DNA of 64,000 bases from Novosphingobium resinovorum. GTDB lineage: Bacteria; Pseudomonadota; Alphaproteobacteria; Sphingomonadales; Sphingomonadaceae. Within the stretch, counting starts at the first letter, position 1, and each line of letters starts with the position of its first letter. Of this stretch, positions 45,291 to 54,020 are shown piece by piece. Location of the stretch: contig NZ_BSFC01000024.1 of NCBI RefSeq assembly GCF_027922145.1, forward strand, positions 310,001-374,000, given 5' to 3'. Both the position numbers and the translations under genes were made by a program. Below the pieces are notes generated by a model that saw only the letters and a list, made by a program, of their open reading frames with translations, was not told where the DNA came from and made no database searches.

Positions 45291-46958
45291 TCAGGTTCCC
45301 GGCGTGATGTAGCCGATCGTCTCCTGTCGCGGATCGAAGGACTCCGCCTTCCAGCGCACCGAACCGAAGGGCCTTTCGAGAAGACGACGCACCCGGCGGC
45401 CATGATTGCTGCGGTTGAAGCCGTCCGCCTGTGCCTGGATGTCGAAATCGCTCTGGGTGTAGCGGCCGCGCATGCGCAGGTAGTCTCCCCAGGTCGGGCA
45501 GTGGTATCGCTCGGTCCAGAGGGCCGGGTTTTCGATGTCGCGCGAGATCGTCCAGTCGAAGCCGCCGTTGCGCTTGCGCACTTTCTGCATCGTCATCATG
45601 ACTTCGTAGAACTCGCGGGCCTGCCCGGGATCGACGTCGTATTCAACCTCGACGACCAGCGGCCCGGACCGCAAGGTCAGCGGCAGCGCGGCTGAGGGCT
45701 CATGGCCGATCTCGACCGAATCCATATCGGCCTCGGGATCCTCCCGAATTGGCAATATCGTACCGAGGAGCGCCGTCGCGGCAACGGCCATGCCAGAGGC
45801 CACCAGCGCGAAGGCCACGTCATGCCGCGCGGCGACCACGCCCCAACCCCAGGCGCCGACGCCGATCCCCGCTGTGATCGCGGAGGAGAACAGTGACAGC
45901 GCCCGCGCCGTCACCCATCGCGGGGCCGACAGTTGCACTGTCACGTTCAGCATCGCGATAGTCAGGATATTGCCCGCGCCCACCAAAAGGAACGCGAGGC
46001 ATGTGACCGTAAGCGAGTGACTGAACCCGATCGCCACCAGCGCCGCCCCGCTCATGATCGCGAACAGCCTCACCGCCCACTCGGTAGAGATCATCGCCCG
46101 GATCTGGCTGACGAACAGCGCGCCGCCCACCGCGCCAACGCCTTGAGCGCCAAGCAGGATACCGAACGTTGCAGCATTTCCGTGCAGCAAATCCTTTGCA
46201 ATCAACGGGGCAAGCGCGGAAGCCGTAGCCGTACTCAGCCCGAATCCCAGTACACGCAGCAGCGCAGTACGCACTGCGGGCGCATGCAGCGCATAGCGCG
46301 CGCCGGTCAGGATCGCCCGGTCTATCCGTTCGGGCGGCAGCCGCGAAGGCACATGAGTCCGCCGCCACAGGAAGAACGCCGTCAGCAGCGGCAGGTAGAG
46401 CAGTGCGGTCATGCCAAACACGACCTTCACGCCGTAGAGCACCACGATCAGGCCGCCCAATGCGGGACCGAAGCTGCGCGCGACATTGTAGCTAATCGTC
46501 CCCAGCGCTACAGCGGCAGGCAGGTGAGAGCGCGAGACCTGCTCCGGGATCGATGCCTGCCACGAAGGCGAGAACAGCGCCACGCCCGCGCCGATCAGGA
46601 TGCAGAACGCCAGCAGCATTCCGGGCGTCGTCAGTCCTGCAAAGGTCACCGCTGCGAGCACCGCCGCGCTCACCGCGCTGAACGTAAGGCCGGTCATGGC
46701 GATCCGGCGGCGATCGAACATGTCGGCGATGGCGCCGGCCGGAAGCGTCACCAGCATCAGCGGGATCATCATCGCCGTCTGCACCAGCGCGACCATGCTC
46801 GCCGAATTGCTCAGCCGCGTCATCTCCCATTGCGCGCCGACGCCCAGAAAGAGCTGTCCGAAGTTGGAGAACAGGCTGGCGGTCCAGATATTGCGGAACG
46901 TACGTTCGCGAAGCGGTGCGAAGGCGCCGCCTGCCTCCTCATCCTGCGCCGTCGCCAT
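45291..46958 (-). CDS. MFS transporter with C-terminal ABM-like domain (MFS_3/EntS type)
   Basis: A 555-residue protein. Residues about 15-410 form 10-12 transmembrane helices of the MFS_3 family (AGAIADMFDRRRIA is the conserved loop 2-3 motif). Residues about 430-545 form a soluble domain (VVEVEYDVDPGQAREFYEVM, then RYHCPTWGDYLRMRGRYTQ) resembling an antibiotic-biosynthesis-monooxygenase fold. It probably exports or imports a cluster metabolite across the inner membrane. It is the first gene of the minus-strand operon, divergent from the thiolase gene. Confidence 0.83.
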   Translation of the reverse strand: MATAQDEEAGGAFAPLRERTFRNIWTASLFSNFGQLFLGVGAQWEMTRLSNSASMVALVQTAMMIPLMLVTLPAGAIADMFDRRRIAMTGLTFSAVSAAVLAAVTFAGLTTPGMLLAFCILIGAGVALFSPSWQASIPEQVSRSHLPAAVALGTISYNVARSFGPALGGLIVVLYGVKVVFGMTALLYLPLLTAFFLWRRTHVPSRLPPERIDRAILTGARYALHAPAVRTALLRVLGFGLSTATASALAPLIAKDLLHGNAATFGILLGAQGVGAVGGALFVSQIRAMISTEWAVRLFAIMSGAALVAIGFSHSLTVTCLAFLLVGAGNILTIAMLNVTVQLSAPRWVTARALSLFSSAITAGIGVGAWGWGVVAARHDVAFALVASGMAVAATALLGTILPIREDPEADMDSVEIGHEPSAALPLTLRSGPLVVEVEYDVDPGQAREFYEVMMTMQKVRKRNGGFDWTISRDIENPALWTERYHCPTWGDYLRMRGRYTQSDFDIQAQADGFNRSNHGRRVRRLLERPFGSVRWKAESFDPRQETIGYITPGT

Positions 46959-47072
46959 GGCTGCTCATCCCCTGTTGTTATGTCTGTCCGCCGATGTTGA
47001 ACGCACCGGCGCAGCCGTCAACCTGCCCATCGCGAAGACGATCCATTGACGCAAGCGAACACAATTCCGACA

Positions 47073-47090
47073 TACTAACCATAGTCAGCA
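47073..47090. promoter_or_regulatory. Candidate shared operator, site A
   Basis: TACTAACCATAGTCAGCA has two 7-base arms around a 4-base centre. It differs at two of 18 positions from site B at 56525. It lies 108 bases upstream of the thiolase start and 115 upstream of the MFS start, and overlaps a possible -10 (CATACT, after TTGACG at 47046). Confidence 0.5.
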
Positions 47091-47197
47091 ATCGCTGCGG
47101 CGATAGCGCCCGCTACCTAGATTGCAAATCGGGCAGCAGGCCCGCATCACGCGAAAAACCGCGCTTTGCTGCGCGAAGGAACGCGAGGAGACCTGTC

Positions 47198-48451
47198 TTG
47201 ACCGAGGCCTATATCATCGACGCCGTGCGCACCCCTCGCGGGATCGGCAAGATGGGCAAGGGCGCGTTGTCGCAGATGCATCCCGAACATCTTTCGGCAA
47301 CGGTCCTCGCCGCGCTCAAGGATCGCAACGGGCTCGAAACCGCGGACGTCGACGACGTGATCTGGGGCGTCTCGGCCGCACTGGGACTGCAGGCGGGCGA
47401 CATCGGGCGCATGGCGGCACTGGACGCCGGTTACGACGTGAAGGCGGGCGGCGTCACACTCAACCGCTTCTGCGGATCGAGCCTCACCGCCACCAGCCTC
47501 TCAGCGGCAATGATCAAGTCGGGCATGGCCGACCTCATGGTGGCCGGCGGCATGGACATGCTCTCCTACGCCAATATGTACGGTATGAAGATGCGCGAGG
47601 CCGGGGTCGGCAGTGCCGGCATGGGGGCAGGCAATACGCGCCTGCAGGCCAGGCACCCGCAGTCGAACCAAGGCGTCTGCGCCGACGCGATCGCCGCGAT
47701 GGAAGGCATCACCCGCGAGGAACTCGAAGCACTCGGTGTCGAGAGCCAACGCCGGGCCGCCGTCGCCCTGGCGGAAGGGCGTTTCGACAAGTCCACGATC
47801 GTCGTGAAGGACGACGAGGGCAAAGTCATCCTCGACCACGAGGAGTACCCTCGCCCGGAAACCACCGCCGAAAGCCTCGCCCAGCTCAAGCCGGCTTTCG
47901 AAATGTTCCTGAACATGCCGTCCGCGCCCGGCGGGAAGACTTACGGCGAATTGATCAACCAGGTCTATCCCGAGATCGAGATCAAGCCGATCCATCACGT
48001 CGGCATCTCCTCGGGTGTGGTCGATGGTGCCTCGGCGATCCTGCTGGCGTCGAAGGAGTACGCAGAGGCACACGGCCTGAAGCCGCGTGCCCGCATCGTC
48101 GCAATGGCGGAGACGGGCGACTGTCCGACCCTCATGCTCAACGGCCCTGTGCCCGCGGCGCGCAAGGTGCTCGCCAAGGCGGGGCTCACTACCGACGATA
48201 TCGACGTCTTCGAAGTGAACGAGGCATTCGCCGTCGTCGTCGAGAAGTTCATCCGCGACCTTGACCTCGACCGCGCCAAGGTCAATCCCAATGGCGGGTC
48301 GATCGCGCTCGGCCACCCGATCGGCGGCACCGGCGCCATGCTGATCGGCACTGCTCTCGACGAACTCGAGCGCACCGGCGGGCGTTACGGTCTCATCACG
48401 ATGTGCGCGGCGGGCGGCATGGCCCCTGCCATAATCATCGAGCGCGTCTGA
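47198..48451 (+). CDS. Acetyl-CoA acetyltransferase / thiolase-family protein
   Basis: A 417-residue thiolase. The nucleophile Cys92 is in LNRFCGSSLTAT; the C-terminal active-site loops are GHPIGGTGAML and TMCAAGGMAP. It would cleave a 3-ketoacyl-CoA at the end of a beta-oxidation cycle. The start is TTG 47198 after GAGGAG; the frame is open to 46916 but those codons are antisense to the MFS gene. It is followed 23 bases later by a MarR regulator. Confidence 0.9.
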   Translation: MTEAYIIDAVRTPRGIGKMGKGALSQMHPEHLSATVLAALKDRNGLETADVDDVIWGVSAALGLQAGDIGRMAALDAGYDVKAGGVTLNRFCGSSLTATSLSAAMIKSGMADLMVAGGMDMLSYANMYGMKMREAGVGSAGMGAGNTRLQARHPQSNQGVCADAIAAMEGITREELEALGVESQRRAAVALAEGRFDKSTIVVKDDEGKVILDHEEYPRPETTAESLAQLKPAFEMFLNMPSAPGGKTYGELINQVYPEIEIKPIHHVGISSGVVDGASAILLASKEYAEAHGLKPRARIVAMAETGDCPTLMLNGPVPAARKVLAKAGLTTDDIDVFEVNEAFAVVVEKFIRDLDLDRAKVNPNGGSIALGHPIGGTGAMLIGTALDELERTGGRYGLITMCAAGGMAPAIIIERV

Positions 48452-48474
48452 AGGCGCAGTACAAGGAGCACCTA

Positions 48475-48963
48475 GTGGCGACCGAAGCCGACGAAAAGCC
48501 GATGGGAACGATCAGCAACCCCTTCAACATGCGCGACGAGAGCCCTACGCGGCAGGTCGGGCTGCGCATGACCATCGTGTCGCGGCTCCAACGCAACAAT
48601 TTCGACCGCAAGGTCGCCGCGCTCAACGTGACGCGCTCGCAGTGGGCGATGATTGCGATCGTGGCGCGCTATCCCGGCTCGACGCAACGGACCGTCGCGG
48701 AATACCTGGAGATGTCGGAAGCATCCGCCGGTCGCCTGATCGACCGCCTCTGCGCCGAGGGGTTGCTGGAACGTCGCGACCGCCGCGACGACCGCCGCGC
48801 CCGCGCCGTCTACCTGACGGAACAGGCGCAACCGCTCCTCGAGAAGCTCGGTACCATCGCCACCGAGAGCGAGCAGAAGATGTTTGCCGGATTCTCCGAG
48901 GAAGAGGTCGATACGCTCCTCGATTTCATGACGCGCATCTACGAGAACGTCAGCCGGGGCTGA
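48475..48963 (+). CDS. MarR-family transcriptional regulator
   Basis: A 162-residue regulator. GTG 48475 follows AAGGAG. The winged helix has RSQWAMIAIVARYPGSTQRTVAEYLEMSEASAGRLIDRL and the wing LLERRDRRDDRRARAVYLT. MarR proteins usually bind a pathway ligand and release DNA. It is a candidate for reading the dyads at 47073, 49438 and 56525, but nothing in the sequence proves it. It is co-transcribed with the thiolase. Confidence 0.88.
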   Translation: MATEADEKPMGTISNPFNMRDESPTRQVGLRMTIVSRLQRNNFDRKVAALNVTRSQWAMIAIVARYPGSTQRTVAEYLEMSEASAGRLIDRLCAEGLLERRDRRDDRRARAVYLTEQAQPLLEKLGTIATESEQKMFAGFSEEEVDTLLDFMTRIYENVSRG

Positions 48964-49024
48964 GGGCCTTTCGCCACCCTGCTTCGTCGAGCAAGCGGAG
49001 CTACCTGCCACCCATCCCAAAAAA

Positions 49025-49054
49025 AGAGGGCGACGCCATCCGGCGCCGCCCTCT
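49025..49054. terminator. Bidirectional-type terminator after marR
   Basis: AGAGGGCGACGCC pairs with GGCGCCGCCCTCT with one mismatch and loop ATCC, flanked by an A run on the left and a T-rich tract on the right. It separates the converging marR gene and the small secreted protein gene. Confidence 0.85.
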
Positions 49055-49078
49055 TCTTCTTGAGAGTATCGCGAAAAC

Positions 49079-49390
49079 TTACTTCGCGGCAGCAAGTTCC
49101 TTCTTCGACATCGAAGTAGTCACCTTGCCGCTGTTGTCACTGAGGCTGGAGGCCGGAACAGTCACGAGACGACCATTGAGGATGACCTGCGGGTTGCCAT
49201 CGGCGGTAACGCGATAGATCGGGGCAATGCGGTAGCCATCGGCGGCATAGAGCATCTTGCCGGCGTTGACCGAGACGGCGCCTGCAGCGGCTTCCTCGGT
49301 GGCTTCGCGGACCTGGGTGGTCTCGGCGAAGGCGACGGCAGGCACCGAAGCGATGGTGGCGATAGCGACGAGGGTGGCGAACTTCTTCAT
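49079..49390 (-). CDS. Small secreted protein of unknown function
   Basis: A 103-residue protein with a clear signal peptide (MKKFATLVAIATIASVPAVAFA). The mature part contains NAGKMLYAADGYRIAPIYRV and VILNGRLVTVPASSLS, reminiscent of short PRC-barrel-like periplasmic proteins, and ends in a Lys/Ala-rich tail. Function unknown. It is a single gene with the palindrome at 49438-49455 in its upstream region, 48 bases before the start. Confidence 0.72.
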   Translation of the reverse strand: MKKFATLVAIATIASVPAVAFAETTQVREATEEAAAGAVSVNAGKMLYAADGYRIAPIYRVTADGNPQVILNGRLVTVPASSLSDNSGKVTTSMSKKELAAAK

Positions 49391-49712
49391 GGCGTTTCTC
49401 CGAAAACTGCGAACCTGAACGGTCGGACTTATTTACTTACTAAGCTGGGTTAGTATTTTTTGAACACCCGGTCAATTGCGAAATTCGCATCTTAAAAAGC
49501 GCTTTGAGCAACATCATCGCCTCTGCGGCATTCTCCACTGCCCTGCTTGCGGGCCCGTCCGAAACCCTTGGAAAGCGGGCGCTTGCAGGCATGATCGTCG
49601 GCACGATGGGCCACCCGGTTGATCCCTCCCGGCTTTACGCGCACACCGGGACCACAGGCGAAACGGCGGAAAACCCGGGCGCCAGACAGAAAATCACGGG
49701 GATTGGCAGCAG
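49391..49712. other. 322-base intergenic region between small secreted protein and first CaiB gene
   Basis: No credible gene. It holds the palindrome at 49438-49455 near the left side and, presumably, promoters for both divergent genes. The base composition is locally AT-rich around 49430-49500. Confidence 0.6.
49438..49455. promoter_or_regulatory. Palindrome upstream of the small secreted protein, site C
   Basis: On the minus strand TACTAACCCAGCTTAGTA has 7-base arms (TACTAAC/CTTAGTA; six of seven pair) around a 4-base centre. It shares the first eight bases and 12 of 18 overall with site A. It is more symmetric than sites A and B, so it could be a related operator or an independent one. 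Confidence 0.4.
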
Positions 49713-50942
49713 ATGTCGACAAAGGTCATGCAGGGCGTCCGCGTCCTCGAAGTGGCGCAGTTCACCTTCACGCCCGCAGCGGGTGGCGTCCTTGCCGACT
49801 GGGGCGCGGACGTTATCAAGATCGAGCATCCCGTGCGCGGTGACACCCAGCGCGGCTTCCTCAACATGGGCGGTGTCACGCTCGACCCGCTGCGCCACAC
49901 GCTGTTCGAACACCCCAATCGCGGGAAGCGCAGCGTCGGCATCGACCTGTCCACGCCCGAGGGCCAGGAAGTGCTCTACGAACTGGCGAAGCAATGCGAC
50001 GTGTTCCTGACCAACTACCTCCCGCAGGTGCGCCAGAAGAACAAGTTCGACGTCGAGCACATCCGCGCGGTCAATCCCAACATCATCTACGCGCGCGGCT
50101 CGGCGCTCGGCAACAAGGGGCCGGAGCGTGAGGTCGGCGGCTTCGACGGCACCTGCTTCTGGTCGCGCAGCGGCATCGCCTATTCGATGACGCCCGAGGA
50201 ACTACCCGGACCGATCTCTCAGGGCATCCCGGCGTTCGGCGATTCGATCGGCGGCATGTTCATCGCCGGCGGAATCTCCGCCGCGCTGTTCCACCGTGAG
50301 AAGACCGGCGAGGCGGTCGAACTGGACGTCTCGCTGCTGAGCACCGCTGCCTGGGCTTCGGGCGCGGTGATCGCACAGGTGGCCGAGACCGGCGTGCTGA
50401 CGCGCAACCCGATGCCCGGCACCGGCGGCGCGGCGCGCAACCCGTTCATGGGCAATTATCAGACGAGCGACAATGGCACGATCAACTTGTGCACGATCTC
50501 GCCCACCGGCCACATCCGCAGCCTGTTCGAGCACCTCGGCGTGCCTGAAGCGGCCGACGATCCGCGTTTCTCCGAACCGCGCGCGCTGTTCGAGAATGCA
50601 GGCGCCGCCAGCGACATCCTCATCAAAGCCTTCGGTGCGCAGCCCTTCGAATATTGGCGCCAGCACCTCAAGACGTTTTCGGGCCAGTGGGCGCCGATCC
50701 AGAGCTTCCATGAGCTGCTGACCGACGAGCAGGCCCTTGCCAACGACATGATCATCGAGGTGGAAGGCGCTGACGGCGGGGCCCCGCTCAAGCTGGTGCG
50801 CGGCCCCGTGCAGTGGAACGGGGAGGCGGTGGAAACCACTCGTTCGCCGCAGGCCTCGGAGCACACCGAGATCGTGCTCATGGAAATGGGCGTCGAGTGG
50901 GACCGGATCGAGGAATGGAAGGCCAAGGGCGCGATCGCCTGA
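49713..50942 (+). CDS. CaiB/BaiF family CoA-transferase (first)
   Basis: A 409-residue class III CoA transferase: VRVLEVAQFTFTPAAGGVLADWGADVIKIEHP at the start, then AFGDSIGGMFIAGGISAAL, where the Asp fits the catalytic position. It would move CoA from a donor thioester to a carboxylic acid, activating the pathway substrate or recycling CoA. ATG 49713 gives the usual family length. It heads a plus-strand run of five genes to 55441. Confidence 0.88.
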   Translation: MSTKVMQGVRVLEVAQFTFTPAAGGVLADWGADVIKIEHPVRGDTQRGFLNMGGVTLDPLRHTLFEHPNRGKRSVGIDLSTPEGQEVLYELAKQCDVFLTNYLPQVRQKNKFDVEHIRAVNPNIIYARGSALGNKGPEREVGGFDGTCFWSRSGIAYSMTPEELPGPISQGIPAFGDSIGGMFIAGGISAALFHREKTGEAVELDVSLLSTAAWASGAVIAQVAETGVLTRNPMPGTGGAARNPFMGNYQTSDNGTINLCTISPTGHIRSLFEHLGVPEAADDPRFSEPRALFENAGAASDILIKAFGAQPFEYWRQHLKTFSGQWAPIQSFHELLTDEQALANDMIIEVEGADGGAPLKLVRGPVQWNGEAVETTRSPQASEHTEIVLMEMGVEWDRIEEWKAKGAIA

Positions 50943-51002
50943 GCCGTGACTGCCTGCACCACGGCCCGAGCATACGATACACAAGAGAACAAGGAAGCCG
51001 AG

Positions 51003-51293
51003 ATGAAGCCTGGAACCCGCCTGAAAAGCGCCGCTTGCGACACCGAAGTCATGGTGATCCGCGCGGCCGAAGGCCAGATCGAATGCGGCGGCGCGCCGAT
51101 GGGTGAGGCCAAGCCCGCCGAGGCAGCCCCCCTCGCCGCCGACTTCTCGGCCGGCACATTGATGGGCAAGCGCTATGTCGATGCCGCCGGCCAGTACGAA
51201 CTGCTCTGCGTGAAGCCCGGCAAGGGCTCACTCTCTGTCGATGGGCAGGCGCTCGTCGTCAAGGACGCCAAGCCGCTCCCAGCCTCGGACTGA
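51003..51293 (+). CDS. Small unknown protein in the CoA-activation operon
   Basis: A 96-residue protein starting at ATG 51003 after AAGGAAG. Segments LKSAACDTEVMVIRAAEG and IECGGAPMG carry two cysteines; the rest has RYVDAAGQYELLCVKPGKG. I do not recognise a named domain. It sits 60 bases after one CoA transferase and 23 bases before the acyl-CoA synthetase, a position that suggests a role in the same activation step. Confidence 0.62.
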   Translation: MKPGTRLKSAACDTEVMVIRAAEGQIECGGAPMGEAKPAEAAPLAADFSAGTLMGKRYVDAAGQYELLCVKPGKGSLSVDGQALVVKDAKPLPASD

Positions 51294-51316
51294 CACGCAA
51301 GGTAACCGGCGCTCCG

Positions 51317-52831
51317 ATGAACATCGCTCTCCTTCTCGAAATGGCGGCCGAGGCCGCACCCGACCGCGTAGGCCTCGTCTGCGACGGCAAGCGCTGGACT
51401 TATGGCGACCTCCTAGCCGCCGCGCGCGGCGCTTTCTCGATCATTCAGAATAGCGGCGCCGAATATGTCGCGCTCCTCGACGAGAGCAGCGAAGCGGCGG
51501 TGATCGCGGTCTTCGGCGCGGCGTTAGCCGGAGTGCCCTACTGCCCGCTCAATTACCGCCTGCCCGACGCCGACCTCGCCGCGCTGCTGGGGCGCATCGC
51601 CCCGGCCCTCGTCATCGGCGACGAGGAGCGCGTTACGCGCATAGCAGGGGGTCAGGGCCATACGATCCTTTCGCGCGAGGAATTCACCCTTAAAGCGCAG
51701 GAAACCGTCCCTGCCGACGATGCACGCGAGTACGATCCGGGTGAGGGCGTGGCGATCCAGCTGTTCACCAGCGGCACCACGGCAGCGCCCAAGGCGGCAA
51801 TCCTGCGCCATTCCAACCTGCTGGGCTATATCCTGGGCACCGTCGAGTTCGCCAGTGCCGACGAGGCCGACGCCGCGCTGGTGGTCGTGCCGCCCTATCA
51901 CATCGCGGGAATCTCGGCGCTGCTGTCCTCGATATATGCCCAGCGCAAGATCGTCATGCTGCCCGCATTCTCGCCCGAGGGCTGGCTGGGCCTCGTCGAG
52001 GCGGAGGCGATCACCAACGCCTTCGTCGTGCCGACCATGCTGGCCCGCATCGTCGATGCCATGGACAAAAAGGCTGCGGATGGAGGCGCGGTCGTCCGGA
52101 CCGCATCCTTGCGCGCCATCGCCTACGGCGGCGGCAAGATGCCGCTGGAGGTCATCCACAAGGCTCTCGAACGTTTCCCGGCAGCGGGTTTCACCAACGC
52201 CTATGGCCTGACCGAGACCAGTTCCACCATCGCCCTGCTTGGCCCCGACGATCACCGCGAGGCGCTCGCCTCCGAAGATCCGAAAGTCCGCGCCCGCCTG
52301 ACCTCGCTCGGCAAGCCGATCCCGACGGTCGAGATCGAAATCCGCAGCGAGAGCGGCGAAGTCCTGCCACTCGGCGAGGCTGGCGAGATCTACGTGCGCG
52401 GCGAGCAGGTCTCCGGTGAGTACAAGGAAAAGAGCGCGCTCGATGCAGAAGGCTGGTTCCCCACGCGCGACGCCGGCTACATGGACGAGGACGGCTACCT
52501 GTTCCTTTCCGGCCGCGCCGACGACGTGATCGTGCGTGGCGGCGAGAACATGTCGCCGGGCGAGATCGAGGACGTGCTGCTCACGCACCCCGCCATCGCC
52601 GATGCCTGCGCTTGCGCGATCCCCTCGGTCGAATGGGGAGAGGCGGTAGGCATTGCCATCGTCACGCGCGACGGGTTCGAGGCTCCAGCCGAAACCGAAC
52701 TGAAGGACCTCGTCCGTTCGCGCCTGCGCTCCTCGCGCGTGCCGGAGAAAGTCGCCTTCTTGGCAGAGCTTCCCTACAACGAGATGGGCAAGCTGCTGCG
52801 CCGTAAGGTAAAGGAAGTCCTTGCCGGCTGA
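51317..52831 (+). CDS. Acyl-CoA synthetase (AMP-binding, class I adenylate-forming)
   Basis: A 504-residue ligase. Motifs: ATP loop LFTSGTTAAPKAAIL, A5 segment NAYGLTETSS, hinge and A7/A8 segment SGRADDVIVRGGENMSPGEIEDVL, and the C-terminal catalytic Lys in PYNEMGKLLRRKV. It would activate a free carboxylic acid to its CoA thioester. It overlaps the following CoA transferase by 11 bases. The substrate pocket cannot be read by eye. Confidence 0.9.
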   Translation: MNIALLLEMAAEAAPDRVGLVCDGKRWTYGDLLAAARGAFSIIQNSGAEYVALLDESSEAAVIAVFGAALAGVPYCPLNYRLPDADLAALLGRIAPALVIGDEERVTRIAGGQGHTILSREEFTLKAQETVPADDAREYDPGEGVAIQLFTSGTTAAPKAAILRHSNLLGYILGTVEFASADEADAALVVVPPYHIAGISALLSSIYAQRKIVMLPAFSPEGWLGLVEAEAITNAFVVPTMLARIVDAMDKKAADGGAVVRTASLRAIAYGGGKMPLEVIHKALERFPAAGFTNAYGLTETSSTIALLGPDDHREALASEDPKVRARLTSLGKPIPTVEIEIRSESGEVLPLGEAGEIYVRGEQVSGEYKEKSALDAEGWFPTRDAGYMDEDGYLFLSGRADDVIVRGGENMSPGEIEDVLLTHPAIADACACAIPSVEWGEAVGIAIVTRDGFEAPAETELKDLVRSRLRSSRVPEKVAFLAELPYNEMGKLLRRKVKEVLAG

Positions 52832-54020
52832 CCGCACTCCCCCCGCTCCTGCGATCCCGCTCGCGCGGTGGGCAGACCGGCAGTTGCAGGCCATGACGAC
52901 TTGGCATGGGCTGCCCAGGCTCGATGGTGCCACATTGATGGGCGAACGCGGGGCGAACGGCGGCTACACGATCACGGGCACCACCTCGGCCGGGCTAGGC
53001 GGCAGCAGGCTCATGCCTGCGCGTGACGGCGAATGGTTTGCGCTCACCCTGATCCGCGAGGTGGACCGCGAGCTGTTACCCGCGCTGTTCGGCGATGCTG
53101 CGATCGATACGGGCGACTGGGAGGCGATTGCTGCAGCCGTGCTGCGCCATGACGCCAGGGACCTCGTGCAGACCGGGCGCACGCTCGGTCTACCCGTCGC
53201 CCGTGTCGATGAAACTCCGGCATCGCCCGCAATCGACGTCATGCTGCGCGGCGAACGCCGCGACAGGCCGGAAGGGCATCGGCCACTAGTCGTAGATCTC
53301 TCCGCGATCTGGGCCGGGCCACTGTCGGGCCACCTGTTCTGGCAGGCAGGCATGGAAGTTCTGAAAGTCGAGAGCCTCACCCGCCCGGACCTGATCCGTC
53401 GTGACGATCCGGAGACCTTCGACCGGATCAACCAAGGCAAGGCCAGCCTCCTCGTCGACTTTACCGACGATGCGCAGAAGGTGGCCCTCATGGCGCTGAT
53501 CCGGCGGGCAGACATCGTGATCGAAGCCTCGCGACCGCGCGCATTGCGGCATCTCGGCATTGATGCGGGAGCCTTGATGCGCGAAACGCCGGGGCTGGTC
53601 TGGCTCTCCATCACGGGTCACGGAGCGAGCGGAGATCCCGCCGACTGGGTGGGCATCGGCAACGACTGCGGCGTGGCGGGCGGCCTTACCCGCGCAATGG
53701 CCGATGCGGGTGGCGGCATCGGCTACGTGGGCGATGCCATTGCCGACCCCCTCACCGGCATCGTCGCCGCGCGCGAAGGGCTTTCCGCCTTGCGCAGCGG
53801 CGTGGCCCAGCAAATCGGCCTGTCGATGAGCGCGATCTGCGCCATGGCACTCGCCGAGGAACGGGCGCATGATCGCGCGATGATCGACGCCGAACTATGT
53901 GCATGGGGACAGGCGATCGGCGCCCCTTTCCCCACAGTGAGCCCGCGCGCACTGACCGCACCCGTGCGACCCATCGGCGCCGACACGGCGCATTATCTGA
54001 ACGCTTTCGCACGATGCTGA
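52821..54020 (+). CDS. CaiB/BaiF-type CoA-transferase (second, divergent)
   Basis: A 399-residue protein from TTG 52821. Unlike the first CaiB, it begins with about 150 residues of unclear similarity before the family core (VVDLSAIWAGPLSGHLFWQAGMEVLKVES). The GIGYVGDAIADPLTGIVAA segment fits the CaiB pattern after the catalytic Asp. It overlaps both neighbours, so it is translated with the synthetase and the amidohydrolase. Confidence 0.8.
   Translation: MPADRTPPAPAIPLARWADRQLQAMTTWHGLPRLDGATLMGERGANGGYTITGTTSAGLGGSRLMPARDGEWFALTLIREVDRELLPALFGDAAIDTGDWEAIAAAVLRHDARDLVQTGRTLGLPVARVDETPASPAIDVMLRGERRDRPEGHRPLVVDLSAIWAGPLSGHLFWQAGMEVLKVESLTRPDLIRRDDPETFDRINQGKASLLVDFTDDAQKVALMALIRRADIVIEASRPRALRHLGIDAGALMRETPGLVWLSITGHGASGDPADWVGIGNDCGVAGGLTRAMADAGGGIGYVGDAIADPLTGIVAAREGLSALRSGVAQQIGLSMSAICAMALAEERAHDRAMIDAELCAWGQAIGAPFPTVSPRALTAPVRPIGADTAHYLNAFARC

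Noticed and set aside
46916..47197. Upstream extension of the thiolase frame to 46916.
   Set aside because: It would overlap the MFS gene start on the other strand and place 94 unrelated residues before the thiolase fold; TTG 47198 has a GAGGAG site.
49504..50010. A 168-codon plus-strand frame overlapping the start of the first CaiB gene.
   Set aside because: It has no motif and lies in a different frame across the clearly supported CoA transferase.
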